Assembly: GCA_002478685.1 (NCBI GenBank)
Contig: DLPY01000054.1
Span: 1 to 45,159 of the forward strand
DNA from: Flavobacteriaceae bacterium UBA7446
GTDB lineage: Bacteria; Bacteroidota; Bacteroidia; Flavobacteriales; Flavobacteriaceae
Direction of reading: 5' to 3'
Length of the DNA stretch: 45,159 nt
The position numbers were made by a program, and so were the translations under genes. Below are positions 35,573 to 42,978 of the stretch, piece by piece (position 1 is the first letter of the stretch; the number at the start of each line of letters is the position of its first letter). Below the pieces are notes generated by a model. It saw only the letters and a list, made by a program, of their open reading frames with translations. It had not been told where the DNA came from and searched no databases.

Positions 35573-36568
35573 TTAGGTGTTGTATGCCCACGTTAGGTAA
35601 GTAGCTCCCCAAGTAAAACCACCACCAAACGCAGTAAATAGTAATTTTTGATCCTTTTTTAGTTTGCTTTCAAAATCCCAAAGCAATAAAGGGAGCGTTG
35701 CTGCCGTAGTGTTTCCATACCGCTCTATATTGATAAGCATTTGCTCATAATTTAAGTCTAATTTTTTTGCAATGGCATCCAATATACGTTTGTTGGCTTG
35801 ATGAGGTACCACATAGTTAATATCTCTGGTGGTTAATTGATTTTGACTCAGCACTTGCTCAATAGCATCTGTCATATTTGAAACAGCAAATTTAAATACG
35901 GAACGCCCTTCTTGTTGCAAATAATGTTTTCGTGCGGCAACTGTTTCAGTAGATGCGGGTAACATCGATCCACCAGCTTCAATTTTTAAGTACTCTCTGC
36001 CTTTGCCGTCAACGCGTAGCACCTCGTCTTGTAGTCCAAGACCTTCATCATTTGGTTCAAACAAAACAGCTCCAGCACCATCTCCAAAGATGATACAAGT
36101 TGTGCGGTCTGTATAGTCAACAATAGAGGACATGGTATCTGCTCCAATGAGCAAAACTTTTTGGTAACGCCCCGATGAAATATGCGCCGAAGCTGCAGAC
36201 ATTCCATACAAGAACCCAGTACATGCTCCCTGCAGGTCATATCCGAAAGCATTTGTGGTACCTAATTTACTAGCCACATAAGCAGCAGTAGAGGAAATGG
36301 GCATGTCAGGGGTTGCAGTGCTAACGATAACCAAATCAATGGTCGCGGGATTGATATCTTTTTTCTGAATTAGTTCACGCGCTGCTGCAATAGCCATAAA
36401 GGAAGTACCAAGTGAGGTTGGTTTTAGAATACGACGCTCCTTAATACCAGTGCGCGTAGTAATCCATTCATCGCTTGTATCTACCATTTGCTCAAGGGCA
36501 GCATTGGTAAGCACATGCTCTGGGACGTAGCCTCCAACGGCGGTTATGGCTGCAGTTTTTGTAGTCAT
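35573..36568 (-). CDS. fabH: Beta-ketoacyl-ACP synthase III
   Basis: Starts fatty-acid chains by condensing an acyl-CoA primer with malonyl-ACP. ATG 36568 gives 331 residues and begins MTTKTAAITAVGGYVPEH, the normal start; the frame stays open 35 codons further upstream, but that Phe-rich extension has no family counterpart and overlaps the A-tract region. The catalytic triad is Cys116 (QGACTGF), His256 (VPHQAN) and Asn286 (YGNTTAA). GGGFTWGATYLTW closes the protein. It leads the fabH-accB-accC group and is separated from rpmF by a terminator and 104 nt of A/T-rich DNA. Confidence 0.95.
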   Translation of the reverse strand: MTTKTAAITAVGGYVPEHVLTNAALEQMVDTSDEWITTRTGIKERRILKPTSLGTSFMAIAAARELIQKKDINPATIDLVIVSTATPDMPISSTAAYVASKLGTTNAFGYDLQGACTGFLYGMSAASAHISSGRYQKVLLIGADTMSSIVDYTDRTTCIIFGDGAGAVLFEPNDEGLGLQDEVLRVDGKGREYLKIEAGGSMLPASTETVAARKHYLQQEGRSVFKFAVSNMTDAIEQVLSQNQLTTRDINYVVPHQANKRILDAIAKKLDLNYEQMLINIERYGNTTAATLPLLLWDFESKLKKDQKLLFTAFGGGFTWGATYLTWAYNT

Positions 36569-36608
36569 ATTAACCAAACTAGGCAAAAGCGTAGTTCTAC
36601 AAATTTTG

Positions 36609-36617
36609 CGAAAATTA
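36609..36617 (-). promoter_or_regulatory. Possible -7 element for fabH-accB-accC
   Basis: On the minus strand the bases read TAATTTTCG, which resembles the Bacteroidota -7 motif imperfectly. A TTTG of minus-strand sequence (inside 36637-36646) is about 22 nt upstream. The predicted leader to ATG 36568 is about 35-40 nt. This is a weak call, supported mainly by the terminator placed just upstream. Confidence 0.3.
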
Positions 36618-36678
36618 GTAAAAATCAACCCATTTTTGGCAAAAAACTCAAAAAAATTATCAAAAAAAGCCAAAAAAA
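36611..36678. other. Phased A-tracts upstream of fabH
   Basis: On the + strand A- or T-tracts of four to seven bases lie at about 36611-36614, 36620-36624, 36633-36637 (T), 36641-36646, 36650-36656, 36662-36668 and 36672-36678. The centres are roughly 9-13 bases apart, close to the helical repeat. The last two are a tandem copy of CAAAAAAAGC. Such spacing usually gives intrinsic DNA curvature. The tract lies between the rpmF terminator and fabH. Confidence 0.55.
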
Positions 36679-36704
36679 GCGCCCTATATGAAAGGCGCTT
36701 TTTT
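36672..36704 (-). terminator. Terminator between rpmF and fabH
   Basis: GCGCC (36679-36683) and GGCGC (36694-36698) flank a 10-nt loop, extended on both sides by A:T pairs, with A-run at 36672-36678 and T-run at 36699-36704. Read on the minus strand this is a hairpin followed by a run of T, 17 nt after the rpmF stop. It is symmetric and could work in both directions, but only minus-strand genes lie next to it. Confidence 0.85.
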
Positions 36705-36720
36705 ATAAAAGTTGGAAATA

Positions 36721-36918
36721 TTAACCTTCCGTTTCTAACGAATTGTCAATTAAAACTTTTCCTCGGTAGTACAATTTTCCTTCATGCCAATGAGCACGGT
36801 GGTATAAATGCGATTCACCAGTAGTACCGCATGTTGCAATTTGTGGCGCGACCGCCTTGTAGTGTGTGCGGCGTTTATCGCGACGCGTTTTGGATATTTT
36901 TCGTTTTGGGTGTGCCAT
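36721..36918 (-). CDS. rpmF: Large-subunit ribosomal protein bL32
   Basis: Small basic protein of the 50S subunit, 65 residues. [21 protein letters not shown] is the conserved N-terminus (MAHPKRK...RRTHYK). The zinc-binding half lacks the C4 set: CGTTG (30-34) replaces CxxCG, and His43/Glu46 stand where the second Cys pair would be ([14 protein letters not shown]). It is therefore a zinc-independent form, though the single Cys is kept. It lies 10 nt downstream of the DUF177 gene and just before a strong terminator, the usual yceD-rpmF arrangement. Confidence 0.97.
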   Translation of the reverse strand: MAHPKRKISKTRRDKRRTHYKAVAPQIATCGTTGESHLYHRAHWHEGKLYYRGKVLIDNSLETEG

Positions 36919-36928
36919 AACAGCAGTT

Positions 36929-37471
36929 TTAGTCTTTTTTTAATTTCTTTAACGCATCCCATCGGGGATCAGTTGTTTCAGGTCCTTTGGTGCTTTCTTT
37001 GGGGTGTAACTCCTCTAATCTGTCTAACAAATCAGAGTCTAAACTTCCATTTTCTATACCAGGATGAACCCGCTTTTGGGGTACTGCCAACACAACAGTT
37101 TCAAACAAAGTTTGCGCCACATTAACTTGGTGTGAGCCATGTGGTAACACAAGTAAATCCTCGTTTTCGTCGTTAAAAGCCTCCCCAAATTTTACCACTA
37201 CCCCGTGTTTGGGACTAATAGGCAAATCAAACGACTCATTGGAAACATCGCAACTAACGTTTACGGTTCCCGAAATTGAAAAAGACAACTCCAATAGCGT
37301 TGCTTTTTTGTTTAATTCAATTTGAGCATTTAGTGCTACATCGTTGAACTCGGTATAGTCAAAAGCATCAAAGAACGTTGAAGTAATGTCGAGCGAAAAA
37401 TGATGAATACCTTCTTTAAGCCCCGCAAATGCTAGGACAAAAGGAGCCAAAACATTTTTTGCATCGTTCAT
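36929..37471 (-). CDS. DUF177 (YceD-family) protein
   Basis: Small cytosolic protein that is nearly always encoded directly upstream of rpmF; a role in rRNA or ribosome metabolism is suspected for the family. ATG 37471 gives 180 residues ([21 protein letters not shown]), and the frame that extends upstream into pdxA has no family support. [15 protein letters not shown] holds the usual CxxC region, but the second Cys is Ser (Cys74...Ser77). The C-terminus ends [13 protein letters not shown], typical of the family. It has its own TATATTTG -7 element upstream, so rpmF is probably expressed from it. Confidence 0.88.
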   Translation of the reverse strand: MNDAKNVLAPFVLAFAGLKEGIHHFSLDITSTFFDAFDYTEFNDVALNAQIELNKKATLLELSFSISGTVNVSCDVSNESFDLPISPKHGVVVKFGEAFNDENEDLLVLPHGSHQVNVAQTLFETVVLAVPQKRVHPGIENGSLDSDLLDRLEELHPKESTKGPETTDPRWDALKKLKKD

Positions 37472-37480
37472 TACAGTCGG

Positions 37481-37488
37481 CAAATATA
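37481..37488 (-). promoter_or_regulatory. -7 element for DUF177-rpmF
   Basis: The minus strand reads TATATTTG, an exact TAnnTTTG, 9 bases before ATG 37471. No TTTG is found at the expected -33 distance. The leader would be very short. The element lies in the 43-nt gap after the pdxA stop, which suggests a separate start for the ribosomal-protein unit. Confidence 0.45.
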
Positions 37489-37514
37489 TAAAATTTGACG
37501 GTACACTCTTGATT

Positions 37515-38507
37515 TTAGTTGTTCTTTTGACGAGTATTCCAAATGTCACATGCCATCTGAACTGCAGCAGCAAATGAATGGCAATTTGCCAGTCCTTTAC
37601 CTGCGATATCAAATGCGGTACCGTGGTCGGGGGATGTGCGTACAAACGGGAGTCCTGAAGTTATATTTACACCATTACCAAATGCTAATGTTTTAAAGCC
37701 CACCAAACCTTGATCATGGTAGCATGATAACACTGCATCGAAGCTTTGATAATTTTTTTGTCCAAAAAAGCCATCAGCAGCGAAAGGACCCGAAACATCA
37801 ATCCCTTCATTTTTTAGCACTTTAATAGTAGGTTTTAAGACGATATCGTCCTCTGTGCCAATGACCCCTTGATCTCCGGCGTGTGGATTTAACCCCAATA
37901 ATGCAATTTGTGGGTGTTCACATCCAAAATCTGTTTTTAAGGTTTTTGCTAATTGACGCGTTTTCTCTTGTATCATTATTGGTGTAACACTCGATGCAAC
38001 TTTTGCCAATGGAATATGATCGGTTAGCAGTGCAACACGGAGTTTTTGATGCGCTAAAATCATTAATGCATTTCCTCCCCAAAGCGATGCTAAATAGTGC
38101 GTGTGCCCAGCAAATGGAAACACATCACTTTTTATGGCGGCTTTGTGAATGGGTGCAGTCACTAACGCATTTGCCTCCATATGCCTTACGGCTAATGCCG
38201 CTGCCTGTAACGACTCAAAGGCAGCTGTTCCAGCCGTTGAAGTTTGTTTGCCAAAGTCGATTTTGGGAACATTTTCCAATATCGATTGCACATAAAGCAT
38301 TCCTTTTTTTAGCGGTTTTTCAATGGGTGCTATTGGCACTTGAGTCCTAAAATGTTGCTGTTGCGCTTGCATAAAATCAACATCAGCAAATACCACAGGG
38401 ATGCAGTGCTCAAAAAGGGATTTATCTTCAAATGTTTTGAGGATGATTTCAGCACCAACTCCATTTGGATCACCAATAGAAACTGCAATTACGGGCAAGG
38501 CAGACAT
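37515..38507 (-). CDS. pdxA: 4-hydroxythreonine-4-phosphate dehydrogenase
   Basis: NAD-dependent enzyme of the DXP-dependent vitamin B6 pathway that oxidises and decarboxylates 4-phosphohydroxy-threonine. The 330 residues match PdxA. VSIGDPNGVGAEIILKTF is the N-terminal block, APIHKAAI and GHTHYLA include a metal-binding His, LGLNPHAGDQG and CYHDQGLVGFK follow with another His, and RTSPDHGTAFDIAGKG supplies the third. It starts 42 nt from the divergent ribE, and is followed on the same strand by the DUF177 gene. Confidence 0.96.
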   Translation of the reverse strand: MSALPVIAVSIGDPNGVGAEIILKTFEDKSLFEHCIPVVFADVDFMQAQQQHFRTQVPIAPIEKPLKKGMLYVQSILENVPKIDFGKQTSTAGTAAFESLQAAALAVRHMEANALVTAPIHKAAIKSDVFPFAGHTHYLASLWGGNALMILAHQKLRVALLTDHIPLAKVASSVTPIMIQEKTRQLAKTLKTDFGCEHPQIALLGLNPHAGDQGVIGTEDDIVLKPTIKVLKNEGIDVSGPFAADGFFGQKNYQSFDAVLSCYHDQGLVGFKTLAFGNGVNITSGLPFVRTSPDHGTAFDIAGKGLANCHSFAAAVQMACDIWNTRQKNN

Positions 38508-38513
38508 TTTGTG

Positions 38514-38521
38514 TATTTTTG
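38514..38521 (+). promoter_or_regulatory. -7 element for ribE
   Basis: TATTTTTG, an exact TAnnTTTG, lies 28 nt upstream of the ribE ATG in the 42-nt gap shared with the divergent pdxA. A good TTTG partner at the normal distance is not seen. The pdxA start codon is only seven bases away, so both promoters overlap this gap. Confidence 0.45.
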
Positions 38522-38549
38522 CTGTGCAAAGGTAAAGGATTCACCGTTT

Positions 38550-39137
38550 ATGTTTACAGGGATAATTGAAACTATGGGCACCATAACACGCATTGAACGC
38601 GAGGGGGGGAATGTGCATTATTCGCTTTCGAGCAATATCACTCAAGAACTTAATATAGATCAAAGTTTAGCTCACAATGGGGTGTGTCTTACAGTTGTTG
38701 CCATAGACGGCAATGAGTATACTGTCACAGCTATACAGGAAACTTTGGATAAAACAGCACTAAAACAATGGGCTGTTGGGGATAAAATTAACCTCGAGCG
38801 CGCCATGCGACTTGGAGATAGGCTAGACGGACATTTGGTGCAAGGACACGTAGATGAAGTAGCCATATGTACAAGTGTCGAGGACCAAAATGGTAGCTGG
38901 TTGTATCGTTTTTCTTACAACAAAGATTCTAAAAACATCACCATAGAAAAAGGCTCTATTTGTGTGAATGGCACCAGTTTGACAGTTGTGGGTTCAATAT
39001 CCAATACTTTTGGAGTAGCCATTATTCCATACACTTATGAGCATACTGTTTTTCATCAACTTCAGAAAGGGGACTTGGTCAATATTGAGTTTGACATGGT
39101 AGGCAAATACATAGCTAAGATCAAACAGCACCACTAA
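38550..39137 (+). CDS. ribE: Riboflavin synthase, alpha subunit
   Basis: Joins two 6,7-dimethyl-8-ribityllumazine molecules into riboflavin. ATG 38550 gives 195 residues; the frame is open upstream through pdxA antisense, but the family starts at MFTGIIETMG. Two lumazine-binding halves are visible: GIIETMGTI with LAHNGVCLTVVAI and, second, HLVQGHVDEVA with ICVNGTSLTVV. The intramolecular duplication is typical of the family. It is divergent from pdxA and followed by the lamin-tail gene after 53 nt. No FMN riboswitch is seen upstream. Confidence 0.95.
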   Translation: MFTGIIETMGTITRIEREGGNVHYSLSSNITQELNIDQSLAHNGVCLTVVAIDGNEYTVTAIQETLDKTALKQWAVGDKINLERAMRLGDRLDGHLVQGHVDEVAICTSVEDQNGSWLYRFSYNKDSKNITIEKGSICVNGTSLTVVGSISNTFGVAIIPYTYEHTVFHQLQKGDLVNIEFDMVGKYIAKIKQHH

Positions 39138-39144
39138 TATTTGT

Positions 39145-39191
39145 TTGTAAAATAGACTTTTTTTATTTTTAAATACTAAAATATTTTACAA
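39145..39191. repeat. Perfect 10-bp inverted repeat abutting a start codon
   Basis: TTGTAAAATA at 39145-39154 and TATTTTACAA at 39182-39191 are perfect inverted copies 27 nt apart. The right arm includes the A of the ATG at 39191. A TTTG (39140-39147, twice) overlaps the left arm, and a TATTTTTA (39164-39171) that resembles a -7 element lies between the arms. The layout suits an operator over a promoter, or an RNA hairpin that would cover the start codon. Confidence 0.55.
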
Positions 39192-40000
39192 TGAAGCCTA
39201 CTTATACATTACTTGCCTTTTTGGGCGTGGGGATTTTGAGTGCCCAAACCTTAATCATTAATGAAGTTGATGCCGATAGTCCGGGCGCTGATACTGCAGA
39301 ATTTATTGAGCTTTATTCTTCAACTCCCAACCTTCCATTAGACGGATATGCCTTAGTCTTATTTAATGGTTCCAACGATGCCAGCTATGCATCCTATGAT
39401 TTGGATGGGCATAGTACAGATAGCAACGGTTATTTTGTTATTGGTGATAGCGGGGTTATAGGTGTGTCAGAAATATTAAATTCTTCAGCCATACAAAACG
39501 GTCCCGATGCGGTGGCACTATATCAGGCTAATAAATCTGATTTTCCTATAAAAGCGGCTGTTACTACAACAAACCTAATTGATGCTGTTGTATATGACAG
39601 CGATGATGCAGACGACACGGGCTTATTAACGGGGCTAGGTAAAACGGTTCAGTACAATGAAAATGAATTATTAAATGCGTCTAATCATTCCTTGCAAAGA
39701 CAATTAAATGATGGTTTTAAAACAGGAACGCCCACTCCAAACTCAGGTAATCAGGTTTTAGCCATTACTGCCCCAAAAATACCAATGTTACATATTCATC
39801 CTAATCCAGCTCTTAATACCATTAAAATTGATGGACTAAACAATGAAGTAGAATTTTCTATATTTTCTTTATCGGGTCATTGTGTATTGAGCAATCGTAC
39901 AGATGGGAGTATAGATGTTTCAAGGCTTACCAATGGATTTTATATGCTAGAAATTATACTTAACGAGGAAGTTATACGCCTAAAGTTGATAAAGCATTAA
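39191..40000 (+). CDS. Secreted lamin-tail-domain protein with T9SS sorting domain
   Basis: Secreted protein of 269 residues, probably exported by the type IX system. The signal peptide is MKPTYTLLAFLGVGILSAQ. Residues ~20-150 form a lamin-tail-like beta-sandwich (LIINEVDADSPGADTAEFIELY, LDGYALVLFNGSND, NGYFVIGDSGV). This domain is often found in bacterial surface proteins and nucleases; no nuclease motif is seen here. From about residue 198 the C-terminus matches a type A sorting domain (LHIHPNPALNTIKIDGL, VEFSIFSLSGHCVL, LTNGFYMLEI, RLKLIKH). The role is not known. It is flanked by a 10-bp inverted repeat at the start and converges with the EnvC-like gene with 4 nt between stops. Confidence 0.85.
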   Translation: MKPTYTLLAFLGVGILSAQTLIINEVDADSPGADTAEFIELYSSTPNLPLDGYALVLFNGSNDASYASYDLDGHSTDSNGYFVIGDSGVIGVSEILNSSAIQNGPDAVALYQANKSDFPIKAAVTTTNLIDAVVYDSDDADDTGLLTGLGKTVQYNENELLNASNHSLQRQLNDGFKTGTPTPNSGNQVLAITAPKIPMLHIHPNPALNTIKIDGLNNEVEFSIFSLSGHCVLSNRTDGSIDVSRLTNGFYMLEIILNEEVIRLKLIKH

Positions 40001-40004
40001 ATTG

Positions 40005-41204
40005 TTATTTCATTTGGTATAGCCACAAGGCAGGATTTTGCGGAGAGGTGTTCTGAAACAGGCTAAATTGTAAAGTAGTTTTTCCAGTATCCTTATTGGT
40101 AAAGATTTCTCCAATAAGTTGTTTGGCTGTTAGCCGATCCCCTTTTTTTACGTATACCTTACTGAGATTCTTGTAGGTTGTTATATAGTTGCCGTGCTGA
40201 ACTAGGACGATGGGGTTGCTGCCCTTAAATTGTACAATATTTAACACTATACCTTCAAAGACGCTTCTGGCAGCTGTACCAGCAGGTACAGAAAGAGTTA
40301 CGCCATTGCTTTTTATGGTGGTAGTGCGTACCACAGCATGGCGTTGCGTTCCAAATCTTTGCGTGACAATACCTTTAGCAACAGGCCACGGTAAGCGCCC
40401 TTTATTTGCAGCAAAACTTGCTGCTAAGGCTTTAGCTTCTGGCGTGAGCACAAAGCTTCTTGTTTTGGCCCCTGCTTTTTTATTTGATGCGGCAATGGCT
40501 TCACGAATCAAGCGATTTATTTCTCGGTCTATAGATGCTTGTTGCTGTTGTTTTTTTCTGATTTGCGCTGCGTAGCTTTTTTCTTTTCGCTTAAGTTGTT
40601 GTACAAGGTTATTTTGACGCGCACGGACCGTATCCAATGCTTTTTGCGCATCTCTATTTTCACGAATCAACCGCTCTTTGTCTTTGCGTTGCGCAACTAA
40701 ATTGTTGGTATACTGCTGTAAGGTTTTGGTTTTTTCGGCAATTTGTTCACCATGTTGTTTGCGATATGCGGCGTATTGTTTTATGTAAGCCATACGCTTA
40801 TAGGCTTGCCAAAAACTTTCAGATGAAAGCAAAAACATAAGGCGGTTTCGGGTGGATTGATTTTTTCGTGCGGCAACTACCATATCGCCATAGTCTTTTT
40901 TTAGCGTTACCAATTCGGTTCGTAGTTGCTCTATGTTACGTAGGTTGAGGCTAATTTCTTGATTTAGTCGATTAATTTGGCGATTAGTGAGTCGAATTAG
41001 CGCATCTTGTCTGTCCATTTTTAGCTGTACTGCCTCCACTTCGGTAAGCACATTGGTGCGCTTTTTAGCACTCGATTTTAACAGCGTATTGATTTGTACA
41101 ATTTCTTGTTGTAAACGCTTTTTTTGGGCTTCAAGCGTAGCTTTTTTGTCTTGAGCAAAACCCAATACTGGAACTAGCATTAACACCCAAATCCATGATT
41201 TCAT
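40005..41204 (-). CDS. EnvC-like murein hydrolase activator with degenerate M23 domain
   Basis: Probable periplasmic activator of cell-wall amidases in division. A signal peptide ends near LGFAQDKK. Residues ~20-240 form long coiled coils (LEAQKKRLQQEIVQINTLL; TNRQINRLNQEISLNLRNIEQLR; KRKEKSYAAQIRKKQQQQ). The C-terminal M23-like domain starts at GRLPWPVAKGIVTQRFG, but the zinc motif is gone: SNGVTLS replaces HxxxD and TTLQFSLF replaces HxHFE. A non-catalytic LytM domain is the known EnvC condition, so it should activate other enzymes and not cut itself. The start overlaps the DUF4292 stop by 4 nt (41201-41204), so it is the last gene of the dut operon. Confidence 0.9.
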   Translation of the reverse strand: MKSWIWVLMLVPVLGFAQDKKATLEAQKKRLQQEIVQINTLLKSSAKKRTNVLTEVEAVQLKMDRQDALIRLTNRQINRLNQEISLNLRNIEQLRTELVTLKKDYGDMVVAARKNQSTRNRLMFLLSSESFWQAYKRMAYIKQYAAYRKQHGEQIAEKTKTLQQYTNNLVAQRKDKERLIRENRDAQKALDTVRARQNNLVQQLKRKEKSYAAQIRKKQQQQASIDREINRLIREAIAASNKKAGAKTRSFVLTPEAKALAASFAANKGRLPWPVAKGIVTQRFGTQRHAVVRTTTIKSNGVTLSVPAGTAARSVFEGIVLNIVQFKGSNPIVLVQHGNYITTYKNLSKVYVKKGDRLTAKQLIGEIFTNKDTGKTTLQFSLFQNTSPQNPALWLYQMK

Positions 41205-41959
41205 TGCACAATTATGGGTTTATAACCTTTGGGAATAGCAAATGGCATATTGACTTGTCTATTAAGATGTGTTTGCTTTGAGCTTAATGTGAGCGTTGAG
41301 CTGCCTTTTTCACCAAAGAGGGTCGCTATTAATTCTTCTGGCACCCACTGTCCGTCAATTTTTTTGTAGGATTTATATAACACAATAATGGTACTGTCGC
41401 CTTCACCAAGGCGTTGTTCTGTAAGACGAAATTCAGCATCAAAAACAAATTGTAATTTAAGCCCTCGTTTGCGTAAGCTAAACACATAGCTGTTTTCGGC
41501 AAACGATAGTTTTGCACGCTTAAAGGCACGTGCATCTACAGGTTTTGCGGTAAGCAAGTTTTCAAGTATGGAATAATCAATAGCCACACCCAATAGTTTT
41601 TTGAGACTACGGAAATCCATTTGTGCGTACTGCCGATTAATTTTTTCATAGGCTTGCAATTGATTAGGCGTGATAAAAACGCGCGCAAACGGCACGATAA
41701 CACTCCCATTAATCCAAATTCCTTCGTATTGCTTTAAGCGTGTTGTAATGCTTATTTTTTGGCGTTTTCCACGATGGTCAAGTACGGCTTGCCCACGCCA
41801 TTGCAGCGTTTCAAACGCAAGTGCATTTGCAGTAATTTTTTGTTGTAACACACGTGGTCTTAATTCAGTGTCTATGATAGGGGAAGGAGTTATAGAAGTA
41901 AGCGATTTACATCCTGCTACCAAAACCAATCCAAGAAGAAGTGCTGCGCTTTTTTTCAT
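41201..41959 (-). CDS. DUF4292-family lipoprotein
   Basis: Envelope lipoprotein of unknown function. The signal ends LVLVAGCKS, a lipobox with Cys17, so LspA should process it. The mature part looks like a LolA/LolB-type half-barrel, with alternating beta segments such as FETLQWRGQAVLDHRGKR, GIWINGSVIVPFARVFI and YVFSLRKRGLKLQFVF; DUF4292 proteins have this pattern. A role in lipoprotein or lipid handling at the outer membrane is an inference. Its stop overlaps the EnvC-like start, and only 3 nt separate it from the nucleotidyltransferase gene upstream. Confidence 0.8.
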   Translation of the reverse strand: MKKSAALLLGLVLVAGCKSLTSITPSPIIDTELRPRVLQQKITANALAFETLQWRGQAVLDHRGKRQKISITTRLKQYEGIWINGSVIVPFARVFITPNQLQAYEKINRQYAQMDFRSLKKLLGVAIDYSILENLLTAKPVDARAFKRAKLSFAENSYVFSLRKRGLKLQFVFDAEFRLTEQRLGEGDSTIIVLYKSYKKIDGQWVPEELIATLFGEKGSSTLTLSSKQTHLNRQVNMPFAIPKGYKPIIVQ

Positions 41960-41962
41960 TTA

Positions 41963-42976
41963 TTATTCTAATACAGAGTAATCGCCAATACTCACATGTG
42001 TAAACTCCCCATTATAGCACACATGATTTCCAATCATTGCCCCTTTGAGTGTTGCGTTTTCAATGGCACTGTTAGATTGAATAATACTGTTTTCAATAGC
42101 GCTATCGGCAATTGTAGTGCCAGCACCAACAGATACATGCGGACCTACAGTACTATTGGTAAGCGTTACCCCATCAGCGATATGACAAGGTGGAATAATG
42201 GTGCTGTTGTTAACCGTAACATTGCCAACAAGCGTTTCGCCTTCAGCAGCAAGAAAATCCAACATTTTGGCATTGGTTTCAACCGTAACTTTTGGGTTAC
42301 CGCAATCCATCCAAGCAGTTACTTCGCCGGGAACAAAACGTTTTCCGCTTTGCATCATCCGCAAAATACCATCATTGATTTGATACTCGCCACCACGAGT
42401 TAGGTTTTCATCTAAAACACCTTGAAGTGCAGCTTTCAGTACTTCTATCTCTTTAAAATAATAAATACCAATCACCGCCAAATCAGAAACAAAATCGGTT
42501 GGCTTTTCGATGAGTGCATTAATGGCACCTGTTTCATCTAGTTGAACCACACCAAACTGATCGGGCTGTTCCACTTTTTTGACCCAAATAACACTGTCAG
42601 CTTCGGGGTCTAATGTCAAATCTGCACGAATAAGCGTATCGGCATATGCTACTACTGCAGGCCCAGAAAGCGAAGGTTCGGCACACATGATTGCGTGTCC
42701 TGTGCCCAAAGGCACGTTTTGGCGGTAAATGCTTGTTTTTGCACCTAAACTTTTGGAAAGGTCGGTCAGCGCAGCCACTACGTTATCGCCAAAAAATGCA
42801 GGGTCACCTAGCACATAGGCAATTTCAGTTACAGGCTCGGGGAGTAGTTTGGCAATATCTCGAACCAATCGGTGTACAATGGGCATTCCTGCTACGGGAA
42901 CCAAAGGCTTAGGAACGGTTAACGTATGTGGACGAAGACGTGATCCACGACCCGCCATGGGAACAATGATTTTCAT
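41963..42976 (-). CDS. Sugar-phosphate nucleotidyltransferase with beta-helix domain
   Basis: Makes an activated sugar (NDP-sugar) from a sugar-1-phosphate and NTP. The 337 residues have the pyrophosphorylase signature MAGRGSRLRPHTLTVPKPLVPVAG at the N-terminus (GxGxRLxPxT...PKP), VVAYADTLI with the metal-binding Asp, and EKPTDFVSDLAVIGIYYF. From about 255 the sequence has left-handed beta-helix hexapeptides (VTVNNSTIIPPCHIADG...TIADSAIENSIIQS). Glucose-1-phosphate thymidylyl-, uridylyl- and mannose guanylyltransferases all belong here and cannot be separated from sequence. It is 2 nt from dut and 3 nt from the DUF4292 gene. Confidence 0.9.
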   Translation of the reverse strand: MKIIVPMAGRGSRLRPHTLTVPKPLVPVAGMPIVHRLVRDIAKLLPEPVTEIAYVLGDPAFFGDNVVAALTDLSKSLGAKTSIYRQNVPLGTGHAIMCAEPSLSGPAVVAYADTLIRADLTLDPEADSVIWVKKVEQPDQFGVVQLDETGAINALIEKPTDFVSDLAVIGIYYFKEIEVLKAALQGVLDENLTRGGEYQINDGILRMMQSGKRFVPGEVTAWMDCGNPKVTVETNAKMLDFLAAEGETLVGNVTVNNSTIIPPCHIADGVTLTNSTVGPHVSVGAGTTIADSAIENSIIQSNSAIENATLKGAMIGNHVCYNGEFTHVSIGDYSVLE

Positions 42977-42978
42977 AG

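Noticed and set aside
36569..36673. 35-codon N-terminal extension of fabH
   Set aside because: The Phe-rich extension reads through the phased A-tracts and part of the terminator tail, and FabH proteins begin at the later ATG.
37472..37645. 58-codon N-terminal extension of the DUF177 gene
   Set aside because: It overlaps the end of pdxA and lacks family similarity; the ATG at 37471 follows a good -7 element and starts at the conserved part.
38340..38549. 70-codon N-terminal extension of ribE
   Set aside because: Riboflavin synthase begins at MFTGIIE; the extension is antisense to pdxA.
40005..40400. Active M23 peptidase in the EnvC-like protein
   Set aside because: The HxxxD and HxH metal motifs are absent, so only an activator role is supported.
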